Shown one piece after another: positions 28,063-36,054 of a DNA stretch of 36,501 nt. The DNA lies in assembly GCF_000449425.2 (NCBI RefSeq), contig NZ_AVHW01000102.1:1-36501 (forward strand), written 5' to 3'. Position 1 is the stretch's first letter, and each line of letters begins with the position of its first letter. Both the position numbers and the translations under genes were made by a program. This DNA comes from Clostridioides difficile CD160 (GTDB lineage: Bacteria; Bacillota; Clostridia; Peptostreptococcales; Peptostreptococcaceae). Below the pieces are notes generated by a model, which did no database searches, had not been told where the DNA came from, and saw only the letters and a list, made by a program, of their open reading frames with translations.

Positions 28063-29106
28063 TTAAATAAAATTTCTTATATGTTTATATTTTTCTTCAT
28101 CAAAATTTAAAATTAACTGTGTATATAATCTTATAATGGCATCTAAATCTTTATTACTTACTATCGAAAATGCACAATGACCATATCTGACTGGTACACA
28201 AGTTACTACACAAGGTTTCCCTTCATTTACAAGATGTGCTTCCCCCCCATCAGTTCCACCTGATTCAAACATATCGTGTTGAAGTAGTATGTTGTTTTCA
28301 TCAGCAATTTCCATTACATAATCTATCATTTTTCTACTAGGGACTAGAGTCCTGTCTCTATGCATTAGCATTATACCTTTATCAATTTGTTTCTGATTTG
28401 TATAGTCTCTTACAAACTCGTTCTTAGCACATGCTACATCTATCACAAATACTATATCAGGATTTATTAACTGTGTTGCTGTCTTTGCACCCCTTATTCC
28501 AACCTCTTCACTACTTGTAGCTGCAAAGTGAATATTACAGCTTAGATTTTTCTTCTCTAACTCTTTTAAAACCTCACCCATCACAAAGCATCCTATTCTA
28601 TCATCAAAAGCTTTTCCCACTAATCGGTCTGACAGAGCAAATTCCTCAAAGTTTGTTGTATAGGTCACCATATCCCCAACATGAATCCCTAAATTGTATA
28701 CCTCTTCTTCTGTATATGCTCCAATATCTGCATATATATTTTCAGCTTTGCCATTATTATATGTGGCATTTATGATAGCAGGTATTTTTTTTCCTTCTCT
28801 TGTTGTAATTCTAATTTTTTGGACAAACTGTGCAAGGGGTTTTACCCCTCCTATTGTTATTAGGTGAATCATACCAAGTTTATCTATACTCCTCACCATA
28901 AATCCAACTTCATCCATATGAGCACAAATCATTACATTTGGTGCATTTTCATCTTTTATCTTAGAAAAAACTATACTTCCTAACCCATCACATATAACTC
29001 TATCACTATAATCTCGTAATTCTTTTAATAAAACTTGCCTAACCTCCTCTTCATTAGATGCTATACCATCTGCTTCTGATAATCTCTTAAAAAACTCTAT
29101 ATTCAT
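28063..29106 (-). CDS. M42 family metallo-aminopeptidase (FrvX/glutamyl-aminopeptidase type)
   Basis: A 347-residue tetrahedral-type aminopeptidase. Metal ligands and the catalytic acid are all in place: His63 (CAHMDEVGF), Asp168 (KAFDDRIG), Glu200 and Glu201 (TSSEEVG), Asp223 (VIDVA) and His310 (RYGHCAF). It trims N-terminal residues from short peptides. Such genes occur beside PTS genes in the E. coli frv operon (frvABXR), and this operon has the same elements: regulator, PTS and FrvX-like peptidase. It starts 2 bases after the regulator stop. Confidence 0.93.
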   Translation of the reverse strand: MNIEFFKRLSEADGIASNEEEVRQVLLKELRDYSDRVICDGLGSIVFSKIKDENAPNVMICAHMDEVGFMVRSIDKLGMIHLITIGGVKPLAQFVQKIRITTREGKKIPAIINATYNNGKAENIYADIGAYTEEEVYNLGIHVGDMVTYTTNFEEFALSDRLVGKAFDDRIGCFVMGEVLKELEKKNLSCNIHFAATSSEEVGIRGAKTATQLINPDIVFVIDVACAKNEFVRDYTNQKQIDKGIMLMHRDRTLVPSRKMIDYVMEIADENNILLQHDMFESGGTDGGEAHLVNEGKPCVVTCVPVRYGHCAFSIVSNKDLDAIIRLYTQLILNFDEEKYKHIRNFI

Positions 29107-29108
29107 GT

Positions 29109-31010
29109 CTAACCTCCCAAGTAGATTTTTAACTTATACATAAACTCTTCATAGGATTGCGACTTATTTAGCATATCTACCATATCCTTATCTGTCATAA
29201 TCTTACTTAGATACTTAGATATCTGTTTATGAAGTTCTAGATTTCCCTTTATTAATGAAATCATGAAAATAATCTTTGGCACTCTATTTTCATAACTAAT
29301 ATCAGTTTGTATCAAGGCCACTGATATAATATTTTTATTACCTGTCATTTCAATTGGATGAGGTATCGCTACACCATTTGTATAAATAGTGCTCAAATAA
29401 CTCTCTCTTTCCCACACATCTTTAGGATAGGTCGGAGAACAAGCGCCTTCATCAACTATGCATTGTGACATGCTATCAAGGATATCCTTATATTTGAATT
29501 TATCTTTTATACATCTAAAATGATTCTTATCAAACAGACCTAATATGTATTGTTTTGGACTTGATATATTTCCTATATGTTCTGCAAATCTAATACTTTC
29601 TTTAATATCCAAATAATCTAGTTCGTCTAAAATTTCATTTATAAGAATAACTGGAGTATTTATTTCAAATAAAAGATTTGTTATTGAAAAAATCAAATCT
29701 GGTGCAAATTCTACTACAGCCTTTTCTTCTAGTAATGAAAAGTTTTTTATATCAGCATTTGGAAAGATTTCTTTAAGTCTTAAATTTATCAAAAATGCGC
29801 TACCTCCGCCAGAAGAGCATATTATTGCTATCTTATATTTTTTATTAAAATTAGCCTCTTCTCTTTTTTCAAAAGGAACAGCAATGTGAGTTGCTATAAA
29901 ACCTATTTCATCTTGACTTATTTTTATATGATACTCATTTTCTATAATTTTTGAAAATTGAATAGATAAATTAAAAACAGTTGGATACTGTTGACTTATC
30001 TTAACTGAAAAAGGATTTATTATCTTGTGATTCTTCTTTATGCGTTCTATTAAACATGCAATATGTAAATAAAATAAGTTAAGAAACTCTTTATCCTCCA
30101 AAAAATTAGAGTCATACTTTTTATCTATATCTCTAAAAAATTCATACATTATATCTTGAAGTTTATTTTTATCTATATTCTTTATAGTGGCTTTCTTATC
30201 TTTAGTCCTTAGTTTTATAAGTTGTTTTAAGTAATACTTTTCGTCATGAGTAAGGTTATATTTTTTATCTTTAAAAATTTTATCTAATAAGTCATCTATA
30301 ATTAAATCTTCTGTATATAAGTCTAAATCATTAATATCTCTCACCACTCTCATACTAACTCTTATATACAATATAATAATTTGTGCTAATATTTCCTCAA
30401 GCTCTGTCAAGTTAACTTCTAAGTTATGTTCATTAAGGACATTTTTTATTGTACTTCTGATATTATCTAATTTAAAATTATCTATAAACTTATTTCTATA
30501 CTCTGTTATATTTCTATTACCTTTAAAATAACTCTCCACTAATATACTTTGAATTTCTTTTACAGAGCCTTCTATTTTGATTCCATAATGAGCCTTTCTT
30601 TCTAATTTTAATTCTGTATCTTTTATCTTTTCATCTACCTTTTTCAAATCATTTTTTATTTGAGATGAACTGACTAAAAATTTTTTACTTAACTGCTCTA
30701 TAGTTTTATAACCTTCATTTATTAAAAGTTCTACTATTATAGACTCCAACCGTTGTTCTGGATTTTCAACTAAGTCTGAGGGTAAGTTTTTTAGGTAATG
30801 CTCGAATTTATCTTGGTCTTTAATATTTAGAATATATCCTAATTTAGACTTATATTCTAATTTGAAACCATTACATTCTTTTATAGTTTCTATCTTTTTT
30901 ATTTCATTTCTGATAGTTCGAGTAGATACCCCTAACTTATCTGCAAAATAATCTATATTTAGATAACCACTACTATTTTTCAATGTTTCAAGAATAATGC
31001 GTTCTCTCAT
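29109..31010 (-). CDS. BglG/LicR-type transcriptional activator with PRD, EIIB-like and EIIA domains
   Basis: A 633-residue multidomain regulator. Two helix-turn-helix segments lie at about 1-65 and 87-145. PRD1 occupies about 180-275. PRD2 (about 290-385) keeps the regulatory His316 (LFYLHIACLIER) and His375 (FIATHI). An EIIB-like domain starts at 393 with Cys398 (IICSSGGG), and an EIIA domain ends the protein with His551 (AIPHP). PRD1 has no histidine at the usual places. It is the first gene of its operon, with a GGGGGAGG ribosome site, and probably activates it when the PTS substrate is available. It is a DNA-binding activator type rather than an RNA antiterminator. Confidence 0.93.
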   Translation of the reverse strand: MRERIILETLKNSSGYLNIDYFADKLGVSTRTIRNEIKKIETIKECNGFKLEYKSKLGYILNIKDQDKFEHYLKNLPSDLVENPEQRLESIIVELLINEGYKTIEQLSKKFLVSSSQIKNDLKKVDEKIKDTELKLERKAHYGIKIEGSVKEIQSILVESYFKGNRNITEYRNKFIDNFKLDNIRSTIKNVLNEHNLEVNLTELEEILAQIIILYIRVSMRVVRDINDLDLYTEDLIIDDLLDKIFKDKKYNLTHDEKYYLKQLIKLRTKDKKATIKNIDKNKLQDIMYEFFRDIDKKYDSNFLEDKEFLNLFYLHIACLIERIKKNHKIINPFSVKISQQYPTVFNLSIQFSKIIENEYHIKISQDEIGFIATHIAVPFEKREEANFNKKYKIAIICSSGGGSAFLINLRLKEIFPNADIKNFSLLEEKAVVEFAPDLIFSITNLLFEINTPVILINEILDELDYLDIKESIRFAEHIGNISSPKQYILGLFDKNHFRCIKDKFKYKDILDSMSQCIVDEGACSPTYPKDVWERESYLSTIYTNGVAIPHPIEMTGNKNIISVALIQTDISYENRVPKIIFMISLIKGNLELHKQISKYLSKIMTDKDMVDMLNKSQSYEEFMYKLKIYLGG

Positions 31011-31344
31011 ATCACCACCTCCCCCAGTATTATTATATTTTTCAAAGTAGTATTATAAACAAAAATATTTTCTTATAAAAATTAAACTCTTTATTTGTAT
31101 TTATCGAAGTTTATATCCTAGTATATTTTAGCACTAAAATTTAAGATATATATTTCATAATAATAAAATATATAGTTCAATTTTTATTATATTTTAATTA
31201 TATATGTAATACTTTACCAATAAAAGCTGATATTTTTCATCAATTAAATGAAAAAAATACACCATTATAGCTATAAATGAAATAAATTTTTCATATAACA
31301 AATATCCTAAACTTATCTAAAATAAATTTAGGATATTTTATTTT
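31011..31344. other. intergenic region upstream of the PRD regulator operon
   Basis: It has 334 bases, very A/T-rich. It contains a 12-base-pair hairpin next to gatY (31300-31338), a smaller one at 31232-31255, and a -10-like TATAAT on the minus strand (31052-31057) without a good -35. I found no complete promoter and no catabolite-repression site I would defend. No gene of sensible composition is present. Confidence 0.5.
31300..31338 (-). terminator. probable terminator hairpin after gatY
   Basis: A perfect 12-base inverted repeat (31300-31311 with 31327-31338; AAATATCCTAAA) lies 6 bases after the gatY stop. The T-run after it on the minus strand is weak (TTTGTTATAT), so termination may be partial. 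It likely separates the agaS-gatY transcript from the regulator/PTS operon. Confidence 0.6.
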
Positions 31345-32196
31345 TTATGCTTTATTTACAGACCCACATACTTTAATCTTTTCTTTTACAAAGTCCTTTA
31401 CTGATTGAAGTCCTGCTAATCCATATTTTTTAGGGTCTATAACTTCAGAATCTTCACTTAAAACTTTTTTAACTCCATTACTATATGCAATTCTTAATTC
31501 AGTTGCATAGTTAACTTTTGTAATCCCTCTTTTTATAGCCTCTTTTATAATATCATCACGTATTCCTGAACCTCCATGTAATACTAAAGGTATTGAAACT
31601 ACTTTTTTAATTTCTGATAGTCTGTCTAAATCTATTTTAGGTTCACCTTTATACAGCCCATGCGCTGTACCTATAGCTATAGCTAATGAAGATACCCCTG
31701 TTCTATCGACAAACTCTTTTGCCTCTTTTGGATTTGTATAATCATTATTGTCTCCACCATCTAAATCATCTTCTTTCCCTCCAACTTTTCCAAGTTCTGC
31801 TTCAACTGGTATAAGAGACGGGTTACATGCTTCCACTACTGATTTAGATAGAGATATATTATTTTCAAAACTTTCATGAGAACCATCTATCATTATTGAT
31901 GTATATCCATCCCTTAAAGCTTTCATTGCAAGGTCGAAACTTGAGCCATGGTCTAGATGCATTGCCACAGGTATATTTACTCTTTCTGCAGCAACCTTTG
32001 CGTTTGCTAGATAATAATCAAGCCCTGCATACTTTACAGTTGACGGAGTAGTTTGTAATATAACTGGAGAATTTAACTCCTCAGCAGCTTCTATAACAGC
32101 AATTACCATTTCCATATTTTCCACATTAAATGCTCCTACTGCATACTCTTCATCTTGTGCCTTTTTAAGCATAGATGTTGTTGTTACTAATGCCAC
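31345..32196 (-). CDS. class II fructose/tagatose-bisphosphate aldolase (GatY/KbaY type)
   Basis: This zinc aldolase would cleave tagatose-1,6- or fructose-1,6-bisphosphate to dihydroxyacetone phosphate and glyceraldehyde-3-phosphate. The protein has 283 residues from the GTG at 32196, which follows GGGGGG by seven bases and matches the family start (ALVTTTSMLKKAQ). An upstream TTG at 32220 is in frame but has no ribosome site. Asp82-His83 (LDHG), His180 (GTAHG) and His207 (LHGGSG) are the expected catalytic and zinc residues. It follows agaS after about 47 bases. Together with AgaS and the PfkB kinase it suggests tagatose-6-phosphate use. Confidence 0.92.
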   Translation of the reverse strand: MALVTTTSMLKKAQDEEYAVGAFNVENMEMVIAVIEAAEELNSPVILQTTPSTVKYAGLDYYLANAKVAAERVNIPVAMHLDHGSSFDLAMKALRDGYTSIMIDGSHESFENNISLSKSVVEACNPSLIPVEAELGKVGGKEDDLDGGDNNDYTNPKEAKEFVDRTGVSSLAIAIGTAHGLYKGEPKIDLDRLSEIKKVVSIPLVLHGGSGIRDDIIKEAIKRGITKVNYATELRIAYSNGVKKVLSEDSEVIDPKKYGLAGLQSVKDFVKEKIKVCGSVNKA

Positions 32197-32243
32197 ATTG
32201 ATACCCCCCAAATTATTCAATTATAATATTTTAACAAATGCTT

Positions 32244-33407
32244 TTAGTATTCATATATTGTTACACCTTTTACTACTCTATTTACTGTTCCCGTAGCTGA
32301 CGGTGTGTCTGGCTTATTTACAACTTTTATAGATACAAATAATGCTATAGTTTGTGCAAATAATATGTATGGCATTGCAAGATACACATCTGGTAATTTA
32401 TTGTACTTTCCTTCAAATTCAAACTTTGTTCCTGAGAAATTATTTTCATCTTCTACTGATACTGAGCAAGCAAGCTTAGCAAGTTTATCTCTTTTTATTT
32501 CCTCTAAAACATCTAAGTCATATTTTCGTGTATATGAACAATTAGATACAAATTCAAAGACAAGTGTCTTTTCATCAATAAATGATTTTGGGCCATGTCT
32601 AAATCCCATAGGAGAATCATATACTGTAGCTATTTTCCCTGCTGTAAGTTCTAAAAGTTTTAGTTGTGCTTCTTGTGTCAAACCACCTAATCCCCCTGAA
32701 CCTAAGTATACAACTCTATCAAAATCTTTATTTATTAACTCATGTATTTCATCTTTTCTATCTATAATATTTTTTCCCATCTCAATTATTGCATGTATAT
32801 ATGACTTTTCTATATCCTCTTCTAAACTATCGAATATCAACATAGCAGATAACATCATACATGAAAAACTTCCTGTCATAGCAAAACCTTTATCATTTGA
32901 TTTTGATGGCATTAATAATAAGTAATTATTTTCATCATTTTTAGTCATTTTAGCCAGTTCTCCTTCTGGATTACAAGTTATAGCTAAATGATAAAAATTA
33001 TCTACAATCTGATTCCCCAAATTTAGAGCAGCCAAACTTTCAGGGCTATTTCCACTTCTTGCAAATGAAACTAATAACGTTGGCACATCTTTTTTTAAGT
33101 AATTATATGGATTAGAAACTATATCTGTAGTAGGTATTGTTTCAAATATGTATTTTCTTATGTCATTTTTATTTTTAAGATACGGAAGTATTGAGTTGCC
33201 TACATAAGCTGAAGTTCCAGCACCTGTAAATATAACTCTAAACTGCCCATGATTATTACTTATTGTGTCTATGAATCTACTTAATTTTTCTTTATTGGAT
33301 TTATATATTTCATAAGTTTCTAACCATAGTTCAGGTTGTTGTTTTATTTCATTAGTCGTTATTATTGCACCTAAATCTTTTAGTTTTTGTTCTTCTAGTT
33401 TAAACAT
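32244..33407 (-). CDS. agaS: SIS-domain sugar-phosphate isomerase/deaminase, AgaS type
   Basis: A 387-residue protein with two SIS domains. It matches my memory of E. coli AgaS along its length: TTNEIKQQPELWLETY near the start, FTGAGTSAYVG, SFARSGNSPES, VYLGSGGLGG, GFRHGPKSFID and a C-terminal PDTPSATGTVNRVVKGV. AgaS acts on galactosamine-6-phosphate, giving tagatose-6-phosphate and ammonia. A fructoselysine-type deglycase of the same fold is less likely by length and motif. Its promoter carries a GTGGT-type operator. It heads agaS-gatY. AAGGGG ribosome site before ATG. Confidence 0.88.
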   Translation of the reverse strand: MFKLEEQKLKDLGAIITTNEIKQQPELWLETYEIYKSNKEKLSRFIDTISNNHGQFRVIFTGAGTSAYVGNSILPYLKNKNDIRKYIFETIPTTDIVSNPYNYLKKDVPTLLVSFARSGNSPESLAALNLGNQIVDNFYHLAITCNPEGELAKMTKNDENNYLLLMPSKSNDKGFAMTGSFSCMMLSAMLIFDSLEEDIEKSYIHAIIEMGKNIIDRKDEIHELINKDFDRVVYLGSGGLGGLTQEAQLKLLELTAGKIATVYDSPMGFRHGPKSFIDEKTLVFEFVSNCSYTRKYDLDVLEEIKRDKLAKLACSVSVEDENNFSGTKFEFEGKYNKLPDVYLAMPYILFAQTIALFVSIKVVNKPDTPSATGTVNRVVKGVTIYEY

Positions 33408-33449
33408 TTTTATTCCCCTTTCATACTTATAACATTTATTTTTGGTAAT

Positions 33450-33463
33450 GAGGTTATAACCAC
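33450..33463. promoter_or_regulatory. GntR-type operator-like site in the agaS leader
   Basis: GAGGTTATAACCAC, a nearly perfect palindrome (GGTTATAACC core), resembles the other two sites at 33661 and 35958. It lies about 43 bases before the agaS ATG, inside the long leader, so a bound protein could act as a roadblock. A second repressor site is a guess. Confidence 0.5.
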
Positions 33464-33660
33464 TTTTAAATGTAAAAAAATATATCTTTTTATATTTTTT
33501 ACTTGGACTTTTTATTACTACTAAAACTAATTTTTAAATACACTCTATACATTTTGATTATTTTCATAATTTATTTTTAGTTTATATTAAAAAATTTATT
33601 AGAATTATATTATAGACGTTTTGGTATTTTTATTTTATGATAAAAATTTATTTAAACAAA

Positions 33661-33710
33661 GTGGTTATTACCACTAATCCAAATATAAATTAATTTGAAT
33701 TTTTTGTCAA
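33661..33710 (-). promoter_or_regulatory. agaS promoter with GntR-type operator
   Basis: Minus strand: -35 TTGACA (33705-33710), -10 TATATT (33682-33687), spacer 17. The palindrome GTGGTAATAACCAC (33661-33674) starts 7 bases after the -10, over the expected start site. The pattern GTGGT-N4-ACCAC is that of HutC/NagR-subfamily GntR repressors. The same promoter plan recurs at 35958-36004. The leader to agaS is about 265 bases and is otherwise A/T-rich with no clear structure. Confidence 0.75.
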
Positions 33711-33830
33711 TACATAAAATATTTATGTCAGTCAATTTTATATACATTTTTTAAAATTACTTTATCAATTATCTTTATTTGACCATTGATTTACCTACAT
33801 AAACTTCAGATTTATTTTTTTGACACAAAG

Positions 33831-33859
33831 TTTACAAATTTATGTGTCTGAATTATAAT
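33831..33859 (+). promoter_or_regulatory. promoter of the Gfo/Idh/MocA gene, with inverted repeat
   Basis: Plus strand: -35 TTTACA (33831-33836), -10 TATAAT (33854-33859), spacer 17. GACACA (33822-33827) and TGTGTC (33843-33848) form an inverted repeat around the -35, a possible operator. The start is about 32 bases before the ATG, with AGGAGA at 33885-33890. Confidence 0.65.
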
Positions 33860-33897
33860 CATTTCTATAAATATAAAAAACACTAGGAGAAACTATT

Positions 33898-34815
33898 ATG
33901 AAAAATATAAAAGTAGGTATGATAGGTCTTGGCTCTATAGCTCAAAAGGCATATTTACCTGTATTAGCAAAATCCGAGCGATTTGAGTTTGTAGGAGCTT
34001 TTACTCCAAATAAAACCAAGAGAGAAAAAATCTGTAGTGATTATAGACTCACACCATTTGATTCTATTGAATCTTTAGCTAAAAAATGTGATTGTATTTT
34101 TCTACATAGCTCTACAGAAACACATTACGATATTATAAAGAAATTATTAAATTTAGATACTCATATATATGTAGACAAACCCCTTGCCTCAACAGTCGAG
34201 CAAGGAGAAGAGCTTATTGAGTTAAGTCTGAAAAGAAACTTAAATTTAATGGTTGGATTCAACCGCAGATTCTGTCCTATGTATAAAGAAATTAAAAATA
34301 ATGCCACAGAAATTGTATCTATCAACATATGTAAACATGGATTAAATTCCTTAAGAAATGTTAGATTTGACAGTACACTTATAGATGACTATATACATGT
34401 TATTGACACTGCTTTATGGTTAGCAAATGGCGATGTCGAAATTACTGGAGAGGATTTATTTTTAACAGACAATAAAAATCTAATATTTGTAAGTCATAAA
34501 CTTAAAGGTAAATATTTTTCTATAAATACCTCTATGCATAGAGATTCTGGAACAAAATTAGAACAAGTTGAAATTCTTTCAAAAGGTAAGATTCAAAGAG
34601 TTAAGAATCTTAATGTACTGGAAATAGAGGAAAATGGAAATCTAACTTCAAAACAGAGTGGTGCATGGGTAAATATATTAAAACAAAAAGGTTTTGAGGA
34701 TATAACAAATCATTTCATTGATTGCTTAGAAAATAATATAAAGCCATCAATTAGTGGAGAAGAGTGCATTAAAGCTCAAAGATTACTAGAGAAAATTATA
34801 GGTTCAGTAAAATAG
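33898..34815 (+). CDS. Gfo/Idh/MocA family NAD(P)-dependent oxidoreductase
   Basis: A 305-residue protein with an N-terminal Rossmann fold: MIGLGSIAQKAYLPVL near 8-23, VDKPLA with the family lysine near 92-97, and GFNRRF following. The C-terminal half (about 125-300) fits the family's second domain. Members oxidise or epimerise sugars such as inositol, glucose or amino sugars. It is too short for the GH109 N-acetylgalactosaminidase branch. It is divergent from agaS across a 490-base region. Substrate unknown; location suggests an amino sugar or its derivative. Confidence 0.9.
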   Translation: MKNIKVGMIGLGSIAQKAYLPVLAKSERFEFVGAFTPNKTKREKICSDYRLTPFDSIESLAKKCDCIFLHSSTETHYDIIKKLLNLDTHIYVDKPLASTVEQGEELIELSLKRNLNLMVGFNRRFCPMYKEIKNNATEIVSINICKHGLNSLRNVRFDSTLIDDYIHVIDTALWLANGDVEITGEDLFLTDNKNLIFVSHKLKGKYFSINTSMHRDSGTKLEQVEILSKGKIQRVKNLNVLEIEENGNLTSKQSGAWVNILKQKGFEDITNHFIDCLENNIKPSISGEECIKAQRLLEKIIGSVK

Positions 34816-34833
34816 ATATTTATTATAAAAATA

Positions 34834-34855
34834 GTTAGAGACAAATGTCTCTAAC
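34834..34855. terminator. hairpin terminator after the Gfo/Idh gene
   Basis: GTTAGAGACA (34834-34843) pairs with TGTCTCTAAC (34846-34855), followed by TTATTTTTATAT on the plus strand and preceded by A/T-rich sequence. It ends the oxidoreductase gene and probably also helps stop the kinase gene, which converges from the right. Confidence 0.82.
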
Positions 34856-34937
34856 TTATTTTTATATAAGACTATGTTTTTATACATAAAATTCTATTAC
34901 ATGCATACTAAACCCATTATATTCACATTAGCTCTAT

Positions 34938-35867
34938 TCAACTTAACTTTGTTACTTCAACTAAATTTTGATACTTCTCAACTTCTTCTAAACATACAAA
35001 TCCAGTTTCCATATTTAGAGCATTACTTATACCACAAGCATTTGCAAACTTAAGTAAATCTTCTATTTCGTACCCTCTTAAAATACCTACACTAAATCCA
35101 GCTATCGTGCTATCTCCACTACCTACAATATTTACACATTTTACAGATGGTACTTTAACATCATATACACCATCTCTACTTAAATAAACCATTCCATCTT
35201 TTCCTAGAGATATACATACATTTTCTGCCCCCATTTCAAGAAGTTTTTTTCCTGCTAATATAACTTCCTCTCTTGACTCTATATTAATTCCTAATAAATT
35301 TCTTATTTCATCTATATTTGGCTTTATTAAATATGGTTGCGACTTTAAAGCTACTTTTAAAGCATCTCCTGATGTATCTAATATAAATTTTATATTATTT
35401 TCTCTACATAAATTACCTAACTTTTCATAATAGTCTATTGGCATATTTTCACAATAACTACCAGATGCTACTAGTATTTTAGTACTTTTTATTACTTCAT
35501 CTATGTCATTTTCAAACCTCTCTAAATCAGCTTTTTCCACCCTTGGTCCCTTTTCTAAAAATTCTGTACTTATTTTATTGTCTTCAATTATATTTAGACA
35601 ATTTCTAGTTTCCTGCTTTATATTTGTAAATTTATTTTGTATATCTAATTTTTTAAGTTCATTTTGAATGAATTTTCCATTGAATCCCCCCAAAAATCCC
35701 ATAGCCAAAGGTTTTTCTTTTAAAGCTTTACATACTTTAGCTACATTTAATCCTTTACCTCCAGCAGTTGCATTTGTACTTACTACCCTTTGCACCTCAC
35801 CTATATTTATACTATTTACTCTATACATTCTATCTATAGATGGGTTGAATGTTATTATTGTAATCAT
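34938..35867 (-). CDS. PfkB-family kinase: 1-phosphofructokinase / tagatose-6-phosphate kinase
   Basis: A 309-residue sugar-phosphate kinase opening MITIITFNPSIDRMYRV, the FruK/LacC start. AGGKGLNVAKV is at about 36-46, a substrate motif; VGSGDSTIAGF near 248-258 carries the catalytic Asp. FruK and LacC cannot be told apart from sequence by eye. No fructose PTS is next to it, while AgaS and a GatY-type aldolase are close and share its promoter design, so tagatose-6-phosphate is the more likely substrate. GAGGAG ribosome site before ATG. Confidence 0.88.
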   Translation of the reverse strand: MITIITFNPSIDRMYRVNSINIGEVQRVVSTNATAGGKGLNVAKVCKALKEKPLAMGFLGGFNGKFIQNELKKLDIQNKFTNIKQETRNCLNIIEDNKISTEFLEKGPRVEKADLERFENDIDEVIKSTKILVASGSYCENMPIDYYEKLGNLCRENNIKFILDTSGDALKVALKSQPYLIKPNIDEIRNLLGINIESREEVILAGKKLLEMGAENVCISLGKDGMVYLSRDGVYDVKVPSVKCVNIVGSGDSTIAGFSVGILRGYEIEDLLKFANACGISNALNMETGFVCLEEVEKYQNLVEVTKLS

Positions 35868-35957
35868 ACTAGATTCTCCTCATTATTAACCTTTTACTTT
35901 TCTAAATAATAAATTAATATGTAAAAATATAAAATCCTCGTCTATAATACACCTCAA

Positions 35958-36004
35958 GTGGTTATTACCAATTTGAATATAAATTATTTCACTCGTTTTG
36001 TCAA
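35958..36004 (-). promoter_or_regulatory. promoter of the PfkB kinase gene with GntR-type operator
   Basis: Minus strand: -35 TTGACA (35999-36004), -10 TATATT (35976-35981), spacer 17. The operator TTGGTAATAACCAC (35958-35971) starts 4 bases after the -10. Arms TTGGT and ACCAC match the agaS site except for one base. The -35 is about 50 bases from the intron/IStron edge. The start lies about 100 bases before the ATG. Confidence 0.75.
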
Positions 36005-36054
36005 TGCATCATAATTTTGAAATAAATTAATAGTCTTACTTATTTAATTTTGAT

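Noticed and set aside
32305..32925. 206-residue open frame on the plus strand
   Set aside because: It lies entirely opposite agaS, which has clear AgaS-family motifs. Its composition looks like antisense of a coding region and it has no ribosome site.
33898..34815. GH109 alpha-N-acetylgalactosaminidase reading of the Gfo/Idh gene
   Set aside because: At 305 residues it is much shorter than GH109 enzymes (about 450), and has no export signal.
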